Assembly (NCBI RefSeq): GCF_018139145.2
Contig: NC_059473.1
Coordinates: 4,394,503-4,458,502 of the forward strand
DNA: 64,000 bases
Reading direction: 5' to 3'
From: Gymnogyps californianus
Taxonomy: Eukaryota > Chordata > Aves > Accipitriformes > Cathartidae
Shown here: positions 13,801 through 23,111 of the stretch, piece after piece
How the letters are laid out: every line of letters starts with the position of its first letter
Numbering within the stretch: the first letter of the stretch is position 1
Translations under genes and position numbers: made by a program
Notes under the pieces: model-generated
Databases searched by the model: none
Told to the model about the DNA's origin: nothing
Seen by the model: the letters and a program-made list of their open reading frames with translations, nothing else

Positions 13801-16464
13801 GGAGATGATGTTTGCAACACTCATTATGCCCATATTCTCTCCTAACTCATATTTTCTCCATTATCTACAATCTGTTGTATCACCAAAACATTTTCTTCCT
13901 CTGTGGCTTTCTAAATAGTAGTACATTGTAAAGACAGACTCATGCTATATTAGGAACATGTAGTTAAGCTGAAGAGCACAGCAGTTCATGCCTCCTCATT
14001 TTCCCTTCACGTAAGAAAAGCAAAGAGAGGTCACCATTTACAGTGAGGTTTTCCTCGCAATCTAAGCAGCTGAACCTCAGGTTATCTCCTAAATTCATGT
14101 AACCATGTATCTGTTAGTCCTTTTCTTAGGAAAATGTGCTCCTAGCAGGCATTCCATTGCACCTGCACTGCTATTTTTTTTTAAAGTTACATTATGACAA
14201 GGCCTGGGTAAAATATGGTCACAGGGACACATTTTATTTCCCAGCTGCGCAGGAGGTATGCAAACACTGTCCATGAGCAGTGAGTAGCTGAATGGCGCCA
14301 TCTACTTTTCAAACATTCAAAATAGGTAAATGTTTCAGTTTGTTTTCCGGTATCTTTCTCTCAATTGTTTTAACTGCATGGTGTTTTTAATCACCAGCTC
14401 TATACTGTAGGCCCCAACATACACAAGCTCCAGAAAAAGTACACAGAAAGACCATGAACAGGTATTTACCTTTTTAACAAAGTCAGCCTCGCAGAACTCC
14501 TGAAGAATTCCCAAACACACATTGCAAACCTTCACAGCTGAGTTCTCCATGGCTGTATTTTCATCGTTAACCGAGGGAATCTGCTGGAGCGCTCCATTGT
14601 GGTTGACATCATCAGGCCCTTCTTCTGTGTGTTGAAGTCTGAGTCTCTTACAAGGTGGATCAACTACGTCAAAACAAACCGTATCTTCTTTTTCTTGAGT
14701 ATTTTTCAGAAATTCTTTTAAATCCTTCATCAAATCCTAACACAAACAGAGGAATCATACTGTTGTTGTTTTTCCCTCTTTTCTCCAATGCTGTAACAAG
14801 CACTTACAAACACAATTCTAAAAGGTAGTACTAACCATTCCAGTTTAGCCTTAGTGTATGTAATTAATGACTTGGGATTCATACCAAAAGACATCTACAC
14901 AATTAAAAGGCTCCAAGCTGTACATCTCTCAAAATGCTATCCAGAGGAATTGGATTTTGCTGAACAGACTTCTTTATCATCCAAGAAGAGTGAAAACATT
15001 TTACAGACCTGACTTGCAGAAATGCATTTATCTTTGGCCCCATCGCTATTCAACGAAAATAGATGTTTATTGCCTTTTTGTTATTTAGATTATGTTAGAA
15101 TTTAATTCCTCCAACTCCATTAAGCCCAGATGACTAGGAAGAGAGTTGGCTAGTATAGTATAAGAAGAAAAGGAGAGCAGATACAGGTGAGGGTGAAATC
15201 AAATACACAGAGGAAGAACTTCATATAAAGACAGAAGCCTACAAAAATTAAAGGATGTGCTGCTGAAGAGAGAGAAGAATTACCTGCATGTCTCTGAATT
15301 TTAGGAAGGATGAGAGATAGAGGCAAGACATAGTTCAGAAAGAAAGATTCATTAAAAGGTCTTCAGTAACAAAGACAGCAGTTACTGTGTTGTTGCAACT
15401 CAGAGGAAAATTAGGTAGAGATGCAAAAGAATAAAAAATGGCATACAGAATGAACACTTCTCAAATGATTGATAAAAGGATAAGGATAAAAGGATAAGGA
15501 AGAAAGATGTTAAAAATGAATTCTGGAGAGTCTAAACTTCAACAAAGGTGAAACAATCAAGACAGACACTAGAAGATGCAAGCGTAAAGACAAGCGATTA
15601 GACCAGGTAAATGGAGATGTTTATTTGGCCTCCACAACAAGAGAGGTCTCAAAGAACCAATATGGAGGAGGAGCAAATAGCCAAAACCAAGTTGAGGAGC
15701 ATAAAATACAAGAACAAAGGCAAGAATGATTGTGCACAGCTAGAAAAAATTTGAAGAACACTGAATTTCAGCGCTTACGTCAGCTAAAAAGGATGCCTAG
15801 TAACACTGTGTTTGACTGATTGAAAAAGGAAGATTTATCCTTAACCTGTGCTCCGCAATTCTTCAGTTACATCCCCCTACCAATTCTACTGAAAGAAGAA
15901 GGAAGTATAGGAAAAAAATGTCTGGAGCATAGATGGTTCCTCCTCTGTATTAGCTGCACTGCCCACAGCCCCTTCACCACTTATTACATTAAAGGAAAAA
16001 GAAGAGAGGGAACAGTCGTGGCTGCTCTGCTTCAAAAGCAGTAGAGCCATGCTGTGCAGAAGCTAGCATGCCCTGTTTTCCAGTGTTTTCAGGGAACACA
16101 CAGCAACTTGCACAGTCAAACTTAACATTTAACCCACAACAATTGTTACGTTCTATGATTCTTGTAATTTCTCAAAATTGCACAGTGTAGCAGCAGTCAT
16201 TTTTCATAACTCATTTTGCAAAGCGTTTTCCTCTCAGGCAAAGAGCCCAAGAATACAACCACCTTCTCCTCGAAGGTAGTGCAAAGAACACTGCATTCAT
16301 ATGTTCACACATTCTAATTACGAATACAAAGAACAAACCTTGTATGGATGCCTATAAAGCGTCTGTGATCCCACGCAGCAGAACCTCAAAATACATCGTG
16401 GGCAAGTGCCAGTGTCCAGTAACAGCTGAACAATTGGTCTGTCCTTTTCTGTTAGTGAAGACAT
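1798..16464 (-). CDS. PUS10: PUS10, tRNA pseudouridine synthase 10 (5' part of the spliced CDS; continues past left edge)
   Basis: Six coding exons join in frame on the minus strand: 16464-16339, 14736-14470, 12818-12732, 6207-6173, 3690-3579 and 1859-1798 (689 nt, 229 codons plus 2 nt). All have GT donors, AG acceptors and compatible phases. The product aligns with vertebrate PUS10 from the initiator Met to about residue 230. The two zinc-binding CxxC pairs are visible: C21-P-R-C24 and C113-N-V-C116. The linker between them (about residues 55-110) is poorly conserved, as in other species. These residues form the N-terminal accessory (THUMP-containing) half; the catalytic pseudouridine synthase domain must lie left of the window. 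By family knowledge, PUS10 makes pseudouridine 54/55 in tRNA and helps primary microRNA processing in the nucleus. The gene lies head to head with PEX13, as in human. Identity is secure; only the missing 3' exons limit it. Confidence 0.95.
1868..1892. repeat. A25 homopolymer (T25 on the gene strand)
   Basis: There are 25 consecutive A on the plus strand. On the PUS10 strand this is a T25 run directly before AAATTTAG, so it acts as the polypyrimidine tract of coding exon 6. Confidence 0.9.
1893..3578 (-). other. PUS10: PUS10 intron between coding exons 5 and 6
   Basis: Single-copy-looking AT-rich intron sequence. The only structured element is a mixed TA/CA microsatellite with an adjacent purine tract near 3450-3560. 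No exon or recognised repeat family was seen. Confidence 0.6.
3454..3556. repeat. TA/CA microsatellite followed by a GA-rich purine tract
   Basis: Alternating TATATA and CACACA units run into an A/G-only stretch of about 40 nt immediately beside the donor of PUS10 coding exon 5. It is a simple repeat and was not given a coding role. Confidence 0.75.
3579..3690 (-). CDS. PUS10: PUS10 coding exon 5
   Basis: This 112-nt exon enters in phase 2 after acceptor GATTCAG and leaves in phase 0 at donor AAG|GTGTTG. It encodes NLGLSLAKDDIVQLKEAYK and then WIIHPQLSEELGVPADGK, matching human PUS10 closely. Confidence 0.93.
3691..6172 (-). other. PUS10: PUS10 intron between coding exons 4 and 5
   Basis: About 2.5 kb of AT-rich intron with short A-runs. 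No conserved block, no repeat family and no RNA gene were recognised. Confidence 0.6.
6173..6207 (-). CDS. PUS10: PUS10 coding exon 4 (35-nt microexon)
   Basis: The acceptor CCTATAG precedes 35 nt encoding RAAWLLVKQEM plus two bases of Gly, followed by donor GG|GTGAGT. Phase 0 at entry and phase 2 at exit fit exactly between exons 3 and 5. The peptide is nearly identical to the human HAAWLLVKQEMG segment, so the call is firm despite the length. Confidence 0.9.
6208..12731 (-). other. PUS10: PUS10 intron between coding exons 3 and 4 (6.5 kb)
   Basis: The longest PUS10 intron in the window. It contains a degraded CR1 fragment near 7.07-7.33 kb and a short CAA repeat near 8090-8103. A minus-strand stretch near 12.4 kb mimics a PUS10 exon but is out of phase (see rejected items). 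Nothing else was recognised. Confidence 0.6.
7070..7330 (-). mobile_element. CR1-type LINE 3' fragment (degraded)
   Basis: The stretch reading 'gttgctcagggctctatcca', then 'tggagactgcaccacctctc' and 'ctggacaacctgctctaatg', is the familiar antisense signature of the avian CR1 3' region. It is 5'-truncated and lacks the terminal repeat. Boundaries are approximate. The element points along the minus strand. Confidence 0.7.
12732..12818 (-). CDS. PUS10: PUS10 coding exon 3
   Basis: This 87-nt exon (29 codons, phase 0 to 0) has acceptor CTTACAG and donor GAG|GTAAGT. It encodes VCQKVNSADYQFTSFVFSV followed by SLPPQLSVRE, which aligns directly with the human PUS10 segment after CNVC. Confidence 0.93.
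12819..14469 (-). other. PUS10: PUS10 intron between coding exons 2 and 3
   Basis: AT-rich intron of 1.65 kb with no recognised repeat or additional exon. Confidence 0.6.
14470..14736 (-). CDS. PUS10: PUS10 coding exon 2
   Basis: This 267-nt exon (89 codons, phase 0 to 0) has acceptor GTGTTAG and donor AAG|GTAAAT. It starts DLMKDLKEFLKN. It carries a variable acidic linker and ends in the conserved VCNVCLGILQEFCEADFVKK block, which holds the second zinc CxxC pair. Confidence 0.95.
14737..16338 (-). other. PUS10: PUS10 intron between coding exons 1 and 2
   Basis: AT-rich intron of 1.6 kb. It is purine-rich on the plus strand around 15.1-15.7 kb, including a duplicated 'aaaggataagg' unit near 15475-15500. 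No exon or repeat family was recognised. Confidence 0.55.
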
Positions 16465-16475
16465 GCTGGATAATT
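16339..16475 (-). CDS. PUS10: PUS10 coding exon 1 (with 11 nt of 5' UTR)
   Basis: The acceptor TTTTAG ends at 16476 on the minus strand and the exon opens with 11 untranslated bases. The ATG is at 16464-16462, followed by 42 codons and the donor AAG|GTTTGT (phase 0). It encodes MSSLTEKDRPIVQLLL and then the first zinc pair, CPRC. The acceptor just before the start means at least one noncoding exon lies upstream, probably in the CpG island near 18 kb. Confidence 0.93.
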
Positions 16476-17950
16476 CTAAAATTTAAAAAAGAAAAGAAAA
16501 AATCTTAGAATAAACACAATTCAGCAATTCAACAATAAAAGGACTCACTTAACTGCACTATATTTAGAATCACTGGATTTTTTTTTTTGTCCTCTAGAGA
16601 AAGTCTAGGACACATGTTTGTCTTAAATCAAAGTCACAACAGAATTGGAAGACCAACCCAAAAAGACCACTGACTTGGGGAAAAGCTTCTGTACTTCCTA
16701 GAAAATCTGAAGTCAAGAGTGCTGACAAAAGTATGCTGAGCTTTTGCCCAGAGTTTTATCTTTGATAAAGTGCATTGCGTGACATGTTATTCTTTACTGA
16801 ATGGAGAAGAAAGGTGGAGCTAAGACATATTAAGCCAAATGTAAAATGCAAATTCCTTCTAAAATTGCAGCAACTAAAGAATCAATGTGTTAAAATCACA
16901 GAAAAAAAAAAAAAGCCCCGAACAACAAATGCCATCCCCCTTTTGTCATACAAAGCCCTAAAGGCAAAGGAAGCATTTTCTATCCATTAGCCCCTTCAGT
17001 TTTTTAAGATTTCTTATTTCCCATCTCAAATATAGGACTCATGTTTTCGTGAGAGATCTCATAATGCTTTTTTTCCTAAAAGATTATGGCTAATTTGGTT
17101 TCCTGTCATTCTCTCTGCCCAGAACTTTAGAACAGACTAATTTCTTTAGCCGAAATTTAATAATGGGATAGAACTCTCAGCATTTTTAGAAAAATATGGA
17201 AAAAGAAAGATTCCTAGTGAGGTGCTCACCCTTACTGGGTATCTAGGAAAGTTTAGGAGGCACATAAGAATAACCACAGTTGTTCAGACCAAAGGTTCAA
17301 TTAGTCTATTGTCACCCAAAGCGGGGATAAACAGATGCCACAGGAAAATATGTGTGTGCAGGGCATATACCTCTGCCAAGTGCTCTCTGCCTCCAGTTAT
17401 TTCTGGTTTGGGGGATTCCTTTGACCTCGTGTGGTTTGCCTGGTGGTAAACCTTAACAGATCTTTCCTCCAATCCTTCTCCAGCGTCTCTTTGAAATTCT
17501 TTTGCCTCTACATCCTTTGGCAAGGAATTCCACAATACCTACTGACAGATGAACCACTTGATTTTGTTTTGGGCTTAGCTCCTGTAAGCAACATTTGATA
17601 ACCCCCTAGTTTTTGGATTGCAAAGAGACGGTGTAGAGGCAGGATATATTGGTGTTTTCCATGCCAGCCACAATCTGTTACACCTCTAGTGTCCTATCCT
17701 ACTCAGGAGTACCTTGCACAGAAGTATCTCAGCCATGGAAAACCTTCACAGCATGGGAAAAGTTATTATTTAAATTAATTTAGATTTTCCTGGATTTGGA
17801 TTCTTTATGGTAAGCTATAGAAACCAAGGGCTATCTAGAAAACTTCAAACCCGCTTTTAAAAAGAAACAAACAAACAAACATACTTTTAGGTAACTGTTA
17901 GCTCGATTCGGCTTCATGAGACTTAAATATTGCCACAATAATGTTTCACG
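16476..17950 (-). other. PUS10: PUS10 5' UTR intron (inferred)
   Basis: This lies between the acceptor before the first coding exon and the CpG island. It contains an old CR1-like element (17.24-17.57 kb) and an AAAC simple repeat near 17866-17881. The donor of the noncoding first exon could not be placed with confidence. Confidence 0.5.
17240..17570 (-). mobile_element. Ancient CR1/L3-like LINE 3' fragment
   Basis: The 'cagaccaaaggttcaattag' start and the 'catcctttggcaaggaattc' end, about 230 nt apart, resemble the antisense 3' part of an old amniote CR1-type element that is abundant in turtles and crocodilians. It is diverged and has no terminal repeat. The assignment rests on remembered family signatures, so subfamily is not given. 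Confidence 0.55.
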
Positions 17951-18749
17951 CCACCACGGTCTGAACCACGAGATTTAAAGAAAAAAAACACCGAGAAGAA
18001 GCTCCTGAAGAAATCTTCCGCTTCCACGGGGGGATTTAATGCAGGCGCTGAACGCCAGCAGCCCGCAGCCCGGCCGGCATGGCAGGCACCGGTCTCCACG
18101 GAGCCGCTTCCCCCGCCGACACCCCGCCGGGACGTCACGCGTGTCCCACGCCCGCTGAACGGCGAAGCACAAGCCACGCCGCAGCCCCCGCGACAACAGG
18201 CGGGTCGCGATCGCGACGAGGCCAGCCCTGACCGGACCAAGCCGCCCACGGGGAAGCTCAGCACCCCCGCTCCCGGCCCGACACCTCAGGTCGAGGGGAG
18301 GGAGCCCCATAACCCCCCCCCCAATAACACAAGCGCGCGCCCCGGCCGTTAGAACCGTTACAGCCCCCGCCCGCCCCCCCACTGAGGCGCCTCGCACGGG
18401 CTGAACCGGGGGCGGTGGGGGGGGAATGGGGACCGCTCAGCACAGGGCCGCCCTCCCCCGGGAGGCCGGAGGCGCCGCAGATGGGCTCCGGGCTGCCGCC
18501 CCCCGCCCGCTCCGCCCCGCTCCCGGGGGAGAAGCGATCACCTCACAGCGCCCCCCGGTCCACGCGGGGCCTCGCCCCCCCCCCCCTTCCCGGGCGACCA
18601 GCGGAGCCGGCACAGGCTTGCGCAGCGGCAAGGCAGAGCGCATCGATGGGCCGGCGCGGCGGGAAGCCCTGCCCTGAACGGCGGCTGGTGAATAGCTCGG
18701 CGCTCCCGCGTCGCGCCTGCCGGTGGGCGGGCGGGCGGAGGAGAGCGGC

Positions 18750-18783
18750 GGGCCGGGCCGGGCCGGGCCGGGCCGGGCCGGGG
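18750..18783 (+). repeat. (GGGCC)6 + GGGG tandem repeat, G-quadruplex motif
   Basis: Six perfect GGGCC units followed by GGGG, ending 27 nt before the PEX13 ATG. Seven G-tracts of three or more separated by CC meet the usual G-quadruplex pattern. Its position puts it in the 5' UTR or core promoter of PEX13. Confidence 0.92.
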
Positions 18784-18810
18784 CAGAGCGGGGCCCGTAG
18801 CGAGGGGGAG

Positions 18811-18884
18811 ATGGCGTCGCAGCCGCCGCCTCCCAAGCCCTGGGAGAACCGGCGGCTGGCGGGCACCGTGGCGCCGGCCTTCCA
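18811..18884 (+). CDS. PEX13: PEX13 coding exon 1
   Basis: This 74-nt exon lies inside the CpG island and encodes MASQPPPPKPWENRR plus LAGTVAPAF. It ends in phase 2 at a consensus donor CCA|GTGAGT. The ATG context is GAGATGG. Confidence 0.95.
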
Positions 18885-21800
18885 GTGAGTGCGTGCGCCG
18901 ACCCCCGGGTCTCCCCTGCCTGTGGCGGGGTTGGGCGTTCGCCCCCTCAGGGTGGCTGCGCCTCCCCCGCCTCGGGCCTCCCGCCTTGGCCTTCTCCGTT
19001 GAGGCGAGCTCAAAGGTCGGGCCCAGCCGGGCCGTGCCCCCGCGAGCTAATGGTTGAGCAGAGCTTGAGGGGGTTTGGTTCACCTGCTGGGGTGGTTTGG
19101 GGCCGTTTGCCCTGCTTTGTTGAGGGGTTGTGTGCCGGGCGGGGAGGGGTCTCTGGTGGGTTCCCCTTCTCAGTGGGGAGAGGGAGTGAGAGGCTCCTGA
19201 ACGGTACTGGCCTCAAACCCTACTTGGGTCTGTAGAAAGCTGCATGTTTAACGTGGTGAAGGTAAAGCTGTACGTGTTGTCACGAGTGGGCTGAGTGCGG
19301 GTGTCCGTTGCTGGGGATTATATAGCAGTGTGAGCGTGCGTGCCTGTGTAGGAGCGGAGAAGCTGTGTGGTGGTCCCAGGAATTGGAAAAGATGCACGTG
19401 TATGTCTGTCTCAAGTGTGTTCACCCGGGAATCTGAGCTTTTCCAGAAAATCCAACCTGCTCATGCAGAAGGGTGTTGTACAGAAAGTGTTTGTAAATGC
19501 CTTCCTTTTCATTAGAAATCAAGGAAAGCTTGGCGGTTGAAGATCAGTCGTGTTTTTCATTTGGTGCTAGCGATTGCAATTAGAGTGAGCTGAAACTGGG
19601 CAAAAGGTTAGCCCAAGACTAAACAGAAACTTTGTTGCTTTCACTGCGAGCTGAAGCTTGCTGAGCAAGAAATTTGATGTTAATTTTTCTTGGTGGGTTT
19701 ATCTAGCTCACTTTAAATTGCTTCAAGCAGCTTTAAAGTGAGGTGTCCGAAGCTGGCTATTGGGGAGGGGAATGTAGTGTGACTTAATAAGTTACAGTAC
19801 CTCTGTTTTCTGTGATAATAACTTATTTTTGCTTCTGTTTTTAACTGCTAAGAGAGTTAAAGTCTATGATGGAAAAACCAAACAGTGTAAAGATATAAAT
19901 ATTATTCTTTGCTGTGGAAACCTGCAAGTTTTGCTGAGAGGAAGTAATTCCCTACGTTATACGGAAATAGTATAGCAAGCATGCTTCACACTGAAAGCAA
20001 TGCGGAAAGAAGCAGCTCCGTAGCAATTCAAACTTGAATTTTCTTCTTCTGTTTTTTTTTCTTTGACTTTAATGGACTACAGAAGTGGGAAGTCATAGGA
20101 TGAGGCAGTAAACATGGGAAATGACCAAAATGTTTGACTTTTAGGATGATAATACGTGATCAGCTTTTTAATGAAACAGCAAAAGTTGGACAGCTGCTTG
20201 ACAGAATTCAAATACCAGTCTAGTACTTGCAGAGTCTTATTACGAAGGGCATATATAAAATGACTTAAACTTATGGGCATGCAAAGGAATAAAAGTTCAC
20301 TAAATTAAAAACAAATAATTGACTCATAATACCTCTTTCTGCCAACAGTTAACAGTAATAGATTCAATCCCTTGACATGCTACATAAAGGTAATTAGATA
20401 GTTTGGGTAGAGGGGGAAACTGGGGGATCCAAAGCCCTTGTATATGTTGTATAATTACTTGGATTCTCAATTAGGTCACACCACTCTTTTCTCTAAGGGT
20501 GCATTCAAAGGAGCTCTCAAACTTCCTTCCTGCTGTATCATTGGCTCATTGTACAGAAGAGCTGAGAACAAGTATTGGAAATAAAGCTTTCAGATTGAAA
20601 AGTTCATAAATATTCTTGGTAGTGCATATGAGAGGCTTTTGTGTGCAGAAAAATGACCTAGGTGTTATAGCATCAGGTTTGATGGATATAGATATAGCAT
20701 TTCATGCTTTCTTAGTCAATACAATAAATAGACTGAAAGTTTTTCCATGTGTACATTTCAGATACACTGCGGTTCCACATTTACACTGAATATCTCATTA
20801 TGATTTTCTTTCCACGAAACACCTGTATTTCCTGACTAGAATTTTTACTTCCCACAAATGTTGTGCGATGTACCGAGTGTTTGGCTACCAGGTTCCTTAT
20901 CCCAGCACTACTGAAATGCACTGTTGTATTTATATAGTTAGCCAAGAACTCTGGGGGAAATGAAAATATAAACTTATTTTGAGTACTGATCTTGCTTGTC
21001 TGAATTTGTTTAGGTCTGCTGACTTGGGTGACAACCTGCTGACCAGGCCTGGACAACCCACCGTTGCACGAATACCTCCACCTATTTTGCCAAGACCATC
21101 GCAGCAAACGGGAAGCAGTAGTCTGAGCACTTTCAGGCCAGCATATAGTAGTTCCTTTTCTCCAGGCTATGGTTCATATGGAACCTCTTTTTATGGAAGC
21201 TATAGTCCTTACAGTTACGGATATGGTGGTTTGGGTTATAACCGCTTTCGTGCAGATGATATTCCTCCCAGCAGGTTTGTTCAGCAGGCTGAAGAGAGCA
21301 GCAGAGGTGCATTTCAGTCCATTGAAAGTATTGTGCATGCCTTTGCCTCAGTCAGCATGATGATGGATGCTACCTTTTCAGCTGTGTACAACAGTTTCAG
21401 AGCTGTGTTGGATGTAGCCAATCACTTCTCCCGCCTCAAAGTACACTTCACAAAGGTGTTTTCGGCTTTTGCTTTAGTGAGAACTATAAGATACCTCTAC
21501 CAACGTCTACAACGATTACTGGGTCTGCGGAAGAGCTCTGAGAATGAGGATTTGTGGGCTGAAAGTGAGGGGACAGTAGCTCGTGTTGGCCTTGAAGACA
21601 AGGCGGCTAACTCTGCAAAATCCTGGCCCATTTTCTTGTTCTTTGCTGTTATAATGGGAGGTCCCTATCTGATTTGGAAACTGCTTTCTACATACAGTGA
21701 CGAAGAACCAGGTAAAGATGATCTGCGGCACGAGAGAAGTGCAGCATACATTGTTCCTTTTGTTATCACATGTATAGCAATTAATCTTATACTACAGTAA

Positions 21801-23111
21801 TAGAAGTTAATAGATACTGGGGTACAATACTGAATTTTAGGCATGTGATACAAGTAACAGCCTGTTTAAGTAGCCTGTTGTTGGATTAGGATGCAGTTTC
21901 ATGGTAAGCTTTGTGTGATTCCAAAATCATGATTCCTTTCTATTTCTGTTTCCTTTCTATTAGATGTGGCAGTTGGGGCGGGTGGAAAAGTATTGGTTGG
22001 ATTGACTCAACAAATCACGCTTTGTTTGTTACTCCTGTCAGTTCGCTATTGGAAAAGTTTTAGCAAGGAAGTTAAAGTGCTTTCTTCATTTTCCTTTAAA
22101 AAAAAAAACCACCAAACTTTATAATTCAAAGCAAGTAAACTTCTAATTTCTTTTTGGAAGCAGTATCTAGTAACTGGGCGAGTGGAGAAGATGATCATGT
22201 AGTTGGAAGAGCAGAATATGATTTCAATGCGCTCTCAGAAGAAGAAATTTCTTTCCGTGCTGGTGACATGCTAAAATTAGCACCCAAAGGTAAACTTTTA
22301 ATTTTGTATTTATTTTCTAATCACATGTGAAGTAAGTCATATTGTTAGAGTCTGAAAATGAAAGCAAAAAAACACCCCACCTTATTTGACCAAACTTCTC
22401 ATCCACACTGATTTTTTTTCCCGTAAGTCATTACTTGCATTGTAATAAAACTTATTGAGTATTTTTGTTCAATTTCCCTAAGATATGACACAGCCTAAAC
22501 TTACTCAGGGAGTGCTTTGTGGTTACCTTTTCCTCACATGTGCTGCACAACTGTGAAAATCCCTAGGCATTTGCAGTACGGTGGTGTCATCGATTTGTAG
22601 AACAACCTGCCCTTCGCAGTACTCTTCAGCTCACCTCACCAATGCAGATCCTAGTCATTTCTCTTGTGAAGTAATTTGTGTTCGCCTTTTATCACAGAGT
22701 TATTTTCTCTGCCTGATGAGCTGTTGTGTCATCTACCTTCTGCGGTATTTGTGCCTCAACTGCAATATATTTTGAATTGTTTTATAACTTGATGCGTTTG
22801 CATTTTCTTCTTCAGAACAACAACCCAAAATCCGTGGTTGGCTTTTGGCTAGTTATGATGGCCAAACAACAGGACTTGTGCCAGCTAATTACGTCAAAAT
22901 CCTGGGCAAAAGAAGAGGTAGGAAAACAGTGGACATGGAAAGGATTACAGAGCAACGGCCAGCCTTTACCAGCACATCTGTTAGAGGATCCACTGCTGCT
23001 GTGACTTTAGAGGAGCAGGAAGCTGCTTTTGATTCTGTTTTTGCTGGAAGTAATAAAGTTCCTGTTGCATCTGACTCCACTGTGGTTAGTGGAGAGAAAC
23101 AGGAACTCTAA
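18811..23111 (+). CDS. PEX13: PEX13, peroxisomal membrane import-docking protein (complete spliced CDS)
   Basis: Four coding exons (18811-18884, 21014-21711, 22161-22289, 22816-23111) join to 1197 nt, 398 residues plus stop, close to the 403 of human. The start is the MASQPPPPKPWENRR methionine conserved in vertebrates, although the frame is open further upstream. Visible parts are a proline-rich N-terminus, a Tyr/Gly-rich segment (about residues 60-95), the highly conserved SRFVQQAEESSRGAFQSIES region, a hydrophobic segment SWPIFLFFAVIMGGPYLIWK at about 228-247, and a C-terminal SH3 domain (about 270-330, AEYDF to ANYVKI). In known biology PEX13 sits in the peroxisomal membrane, binds PEX14 and PEX5, and its YG-rich region contributes to the import pore. 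All frames are intact. It shares a promoter island with PUS10, and SANBR follows on the same strand 5 kb downstream. Confidence 0.97.
18885..21013 (+). other. PEX13: PEX13 intron 1
   Basis: A 2.1-kb intron whose first 200 nt still belong to the CpG island, with G/T-rich sequence up to about 19.4 kb. No repeat family or additional exon was recognised. Confidence 0.7.
21014..21711 (+). CDS. PEX13: PEX13 coding exon 2 (main exon)
   Basis: This 698-nt exon follows acceptor TTTGTTTAG and ends at CCAG|GTAAAG in phase 1. It encodes the Tyr/Gly-rich segment, the conserved membrane-proximal helices and the hydrophobic segment before the SH3 domain. The reading frame continues into the intron to a stop at 21798-21800; that extension is unlike PEX13 and is regarded as intronic. 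Confidence 0.96.
22161..22289 (+). CDS. PEX13: PEX13 coding exon 3 (SH3 first half, NAGNAG acceptor)
   Basis: The exon encodes SNWASGEDDHVVGRAEYDF and the RT-loop half of the SH3 domain, ending AAAG|GTAAAC in phase 1. The acceptor is a tandem NAG: GGAAG|CAG|TAT. Use of the second site (start 22164) removes one alanine codon without changing the frame. Confidence 0.93.
22816..23111 (+). CDS. PEX13: PEX13 coding exon 4 (SH3 second half, C-terminus, stop)
   Basis: The acceptor CTTCTTCAG opens the exon. It encodes QQPKIRGWLLASYDGQTTG and VPANYVKILGKRRGRKTV, completing the SH3 fold, then a variable tail with the conserved LEEQEAAFDSVF motif. It ends GEKQEL with TAA at 23109-23111. Confidence 0.96.

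Larger units (their letters stand above)
17960..19110. promoter_or_regulatory. CpG island, presumed bidirectional PUS10/PEX13 promoter
   Basis: Base composition changes abruptly from AT-rich to very G+C- and CpG-rich near 17.96 kb and fades after about 19.1 kb. PUS10 runs left and PEX13 runs right from it, with the PEX13 start codon inside the island. Features inside include a GACGTCAC CRE-like site near 18132, a 14-bp palindrome at 18204-18217 and the GGGCC repeat at 18750-18783. No TATA box was seen, as expected for housekeeping genes. Long open frames across the island on both strands reflect stop-poor composition and were not called as genes. Confidence 0.85.

Noticed and set aside
17923..18443. 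Long minus-strand open frames in the PUS10/PEX13 CpG island
   Set aside because: Stop-poor GC-rich composition; the frames overlap each other and have no domain or conserved peptide.
21712..21800. Continuation of the PEX13 exon 2 frame to a stop at 21798-21800 as an alternative C-terminus
   Set aside because: A GTAAAG donor precedes it and the SH3-coding exons follow in correct phase; the extension is unlike PEX13.
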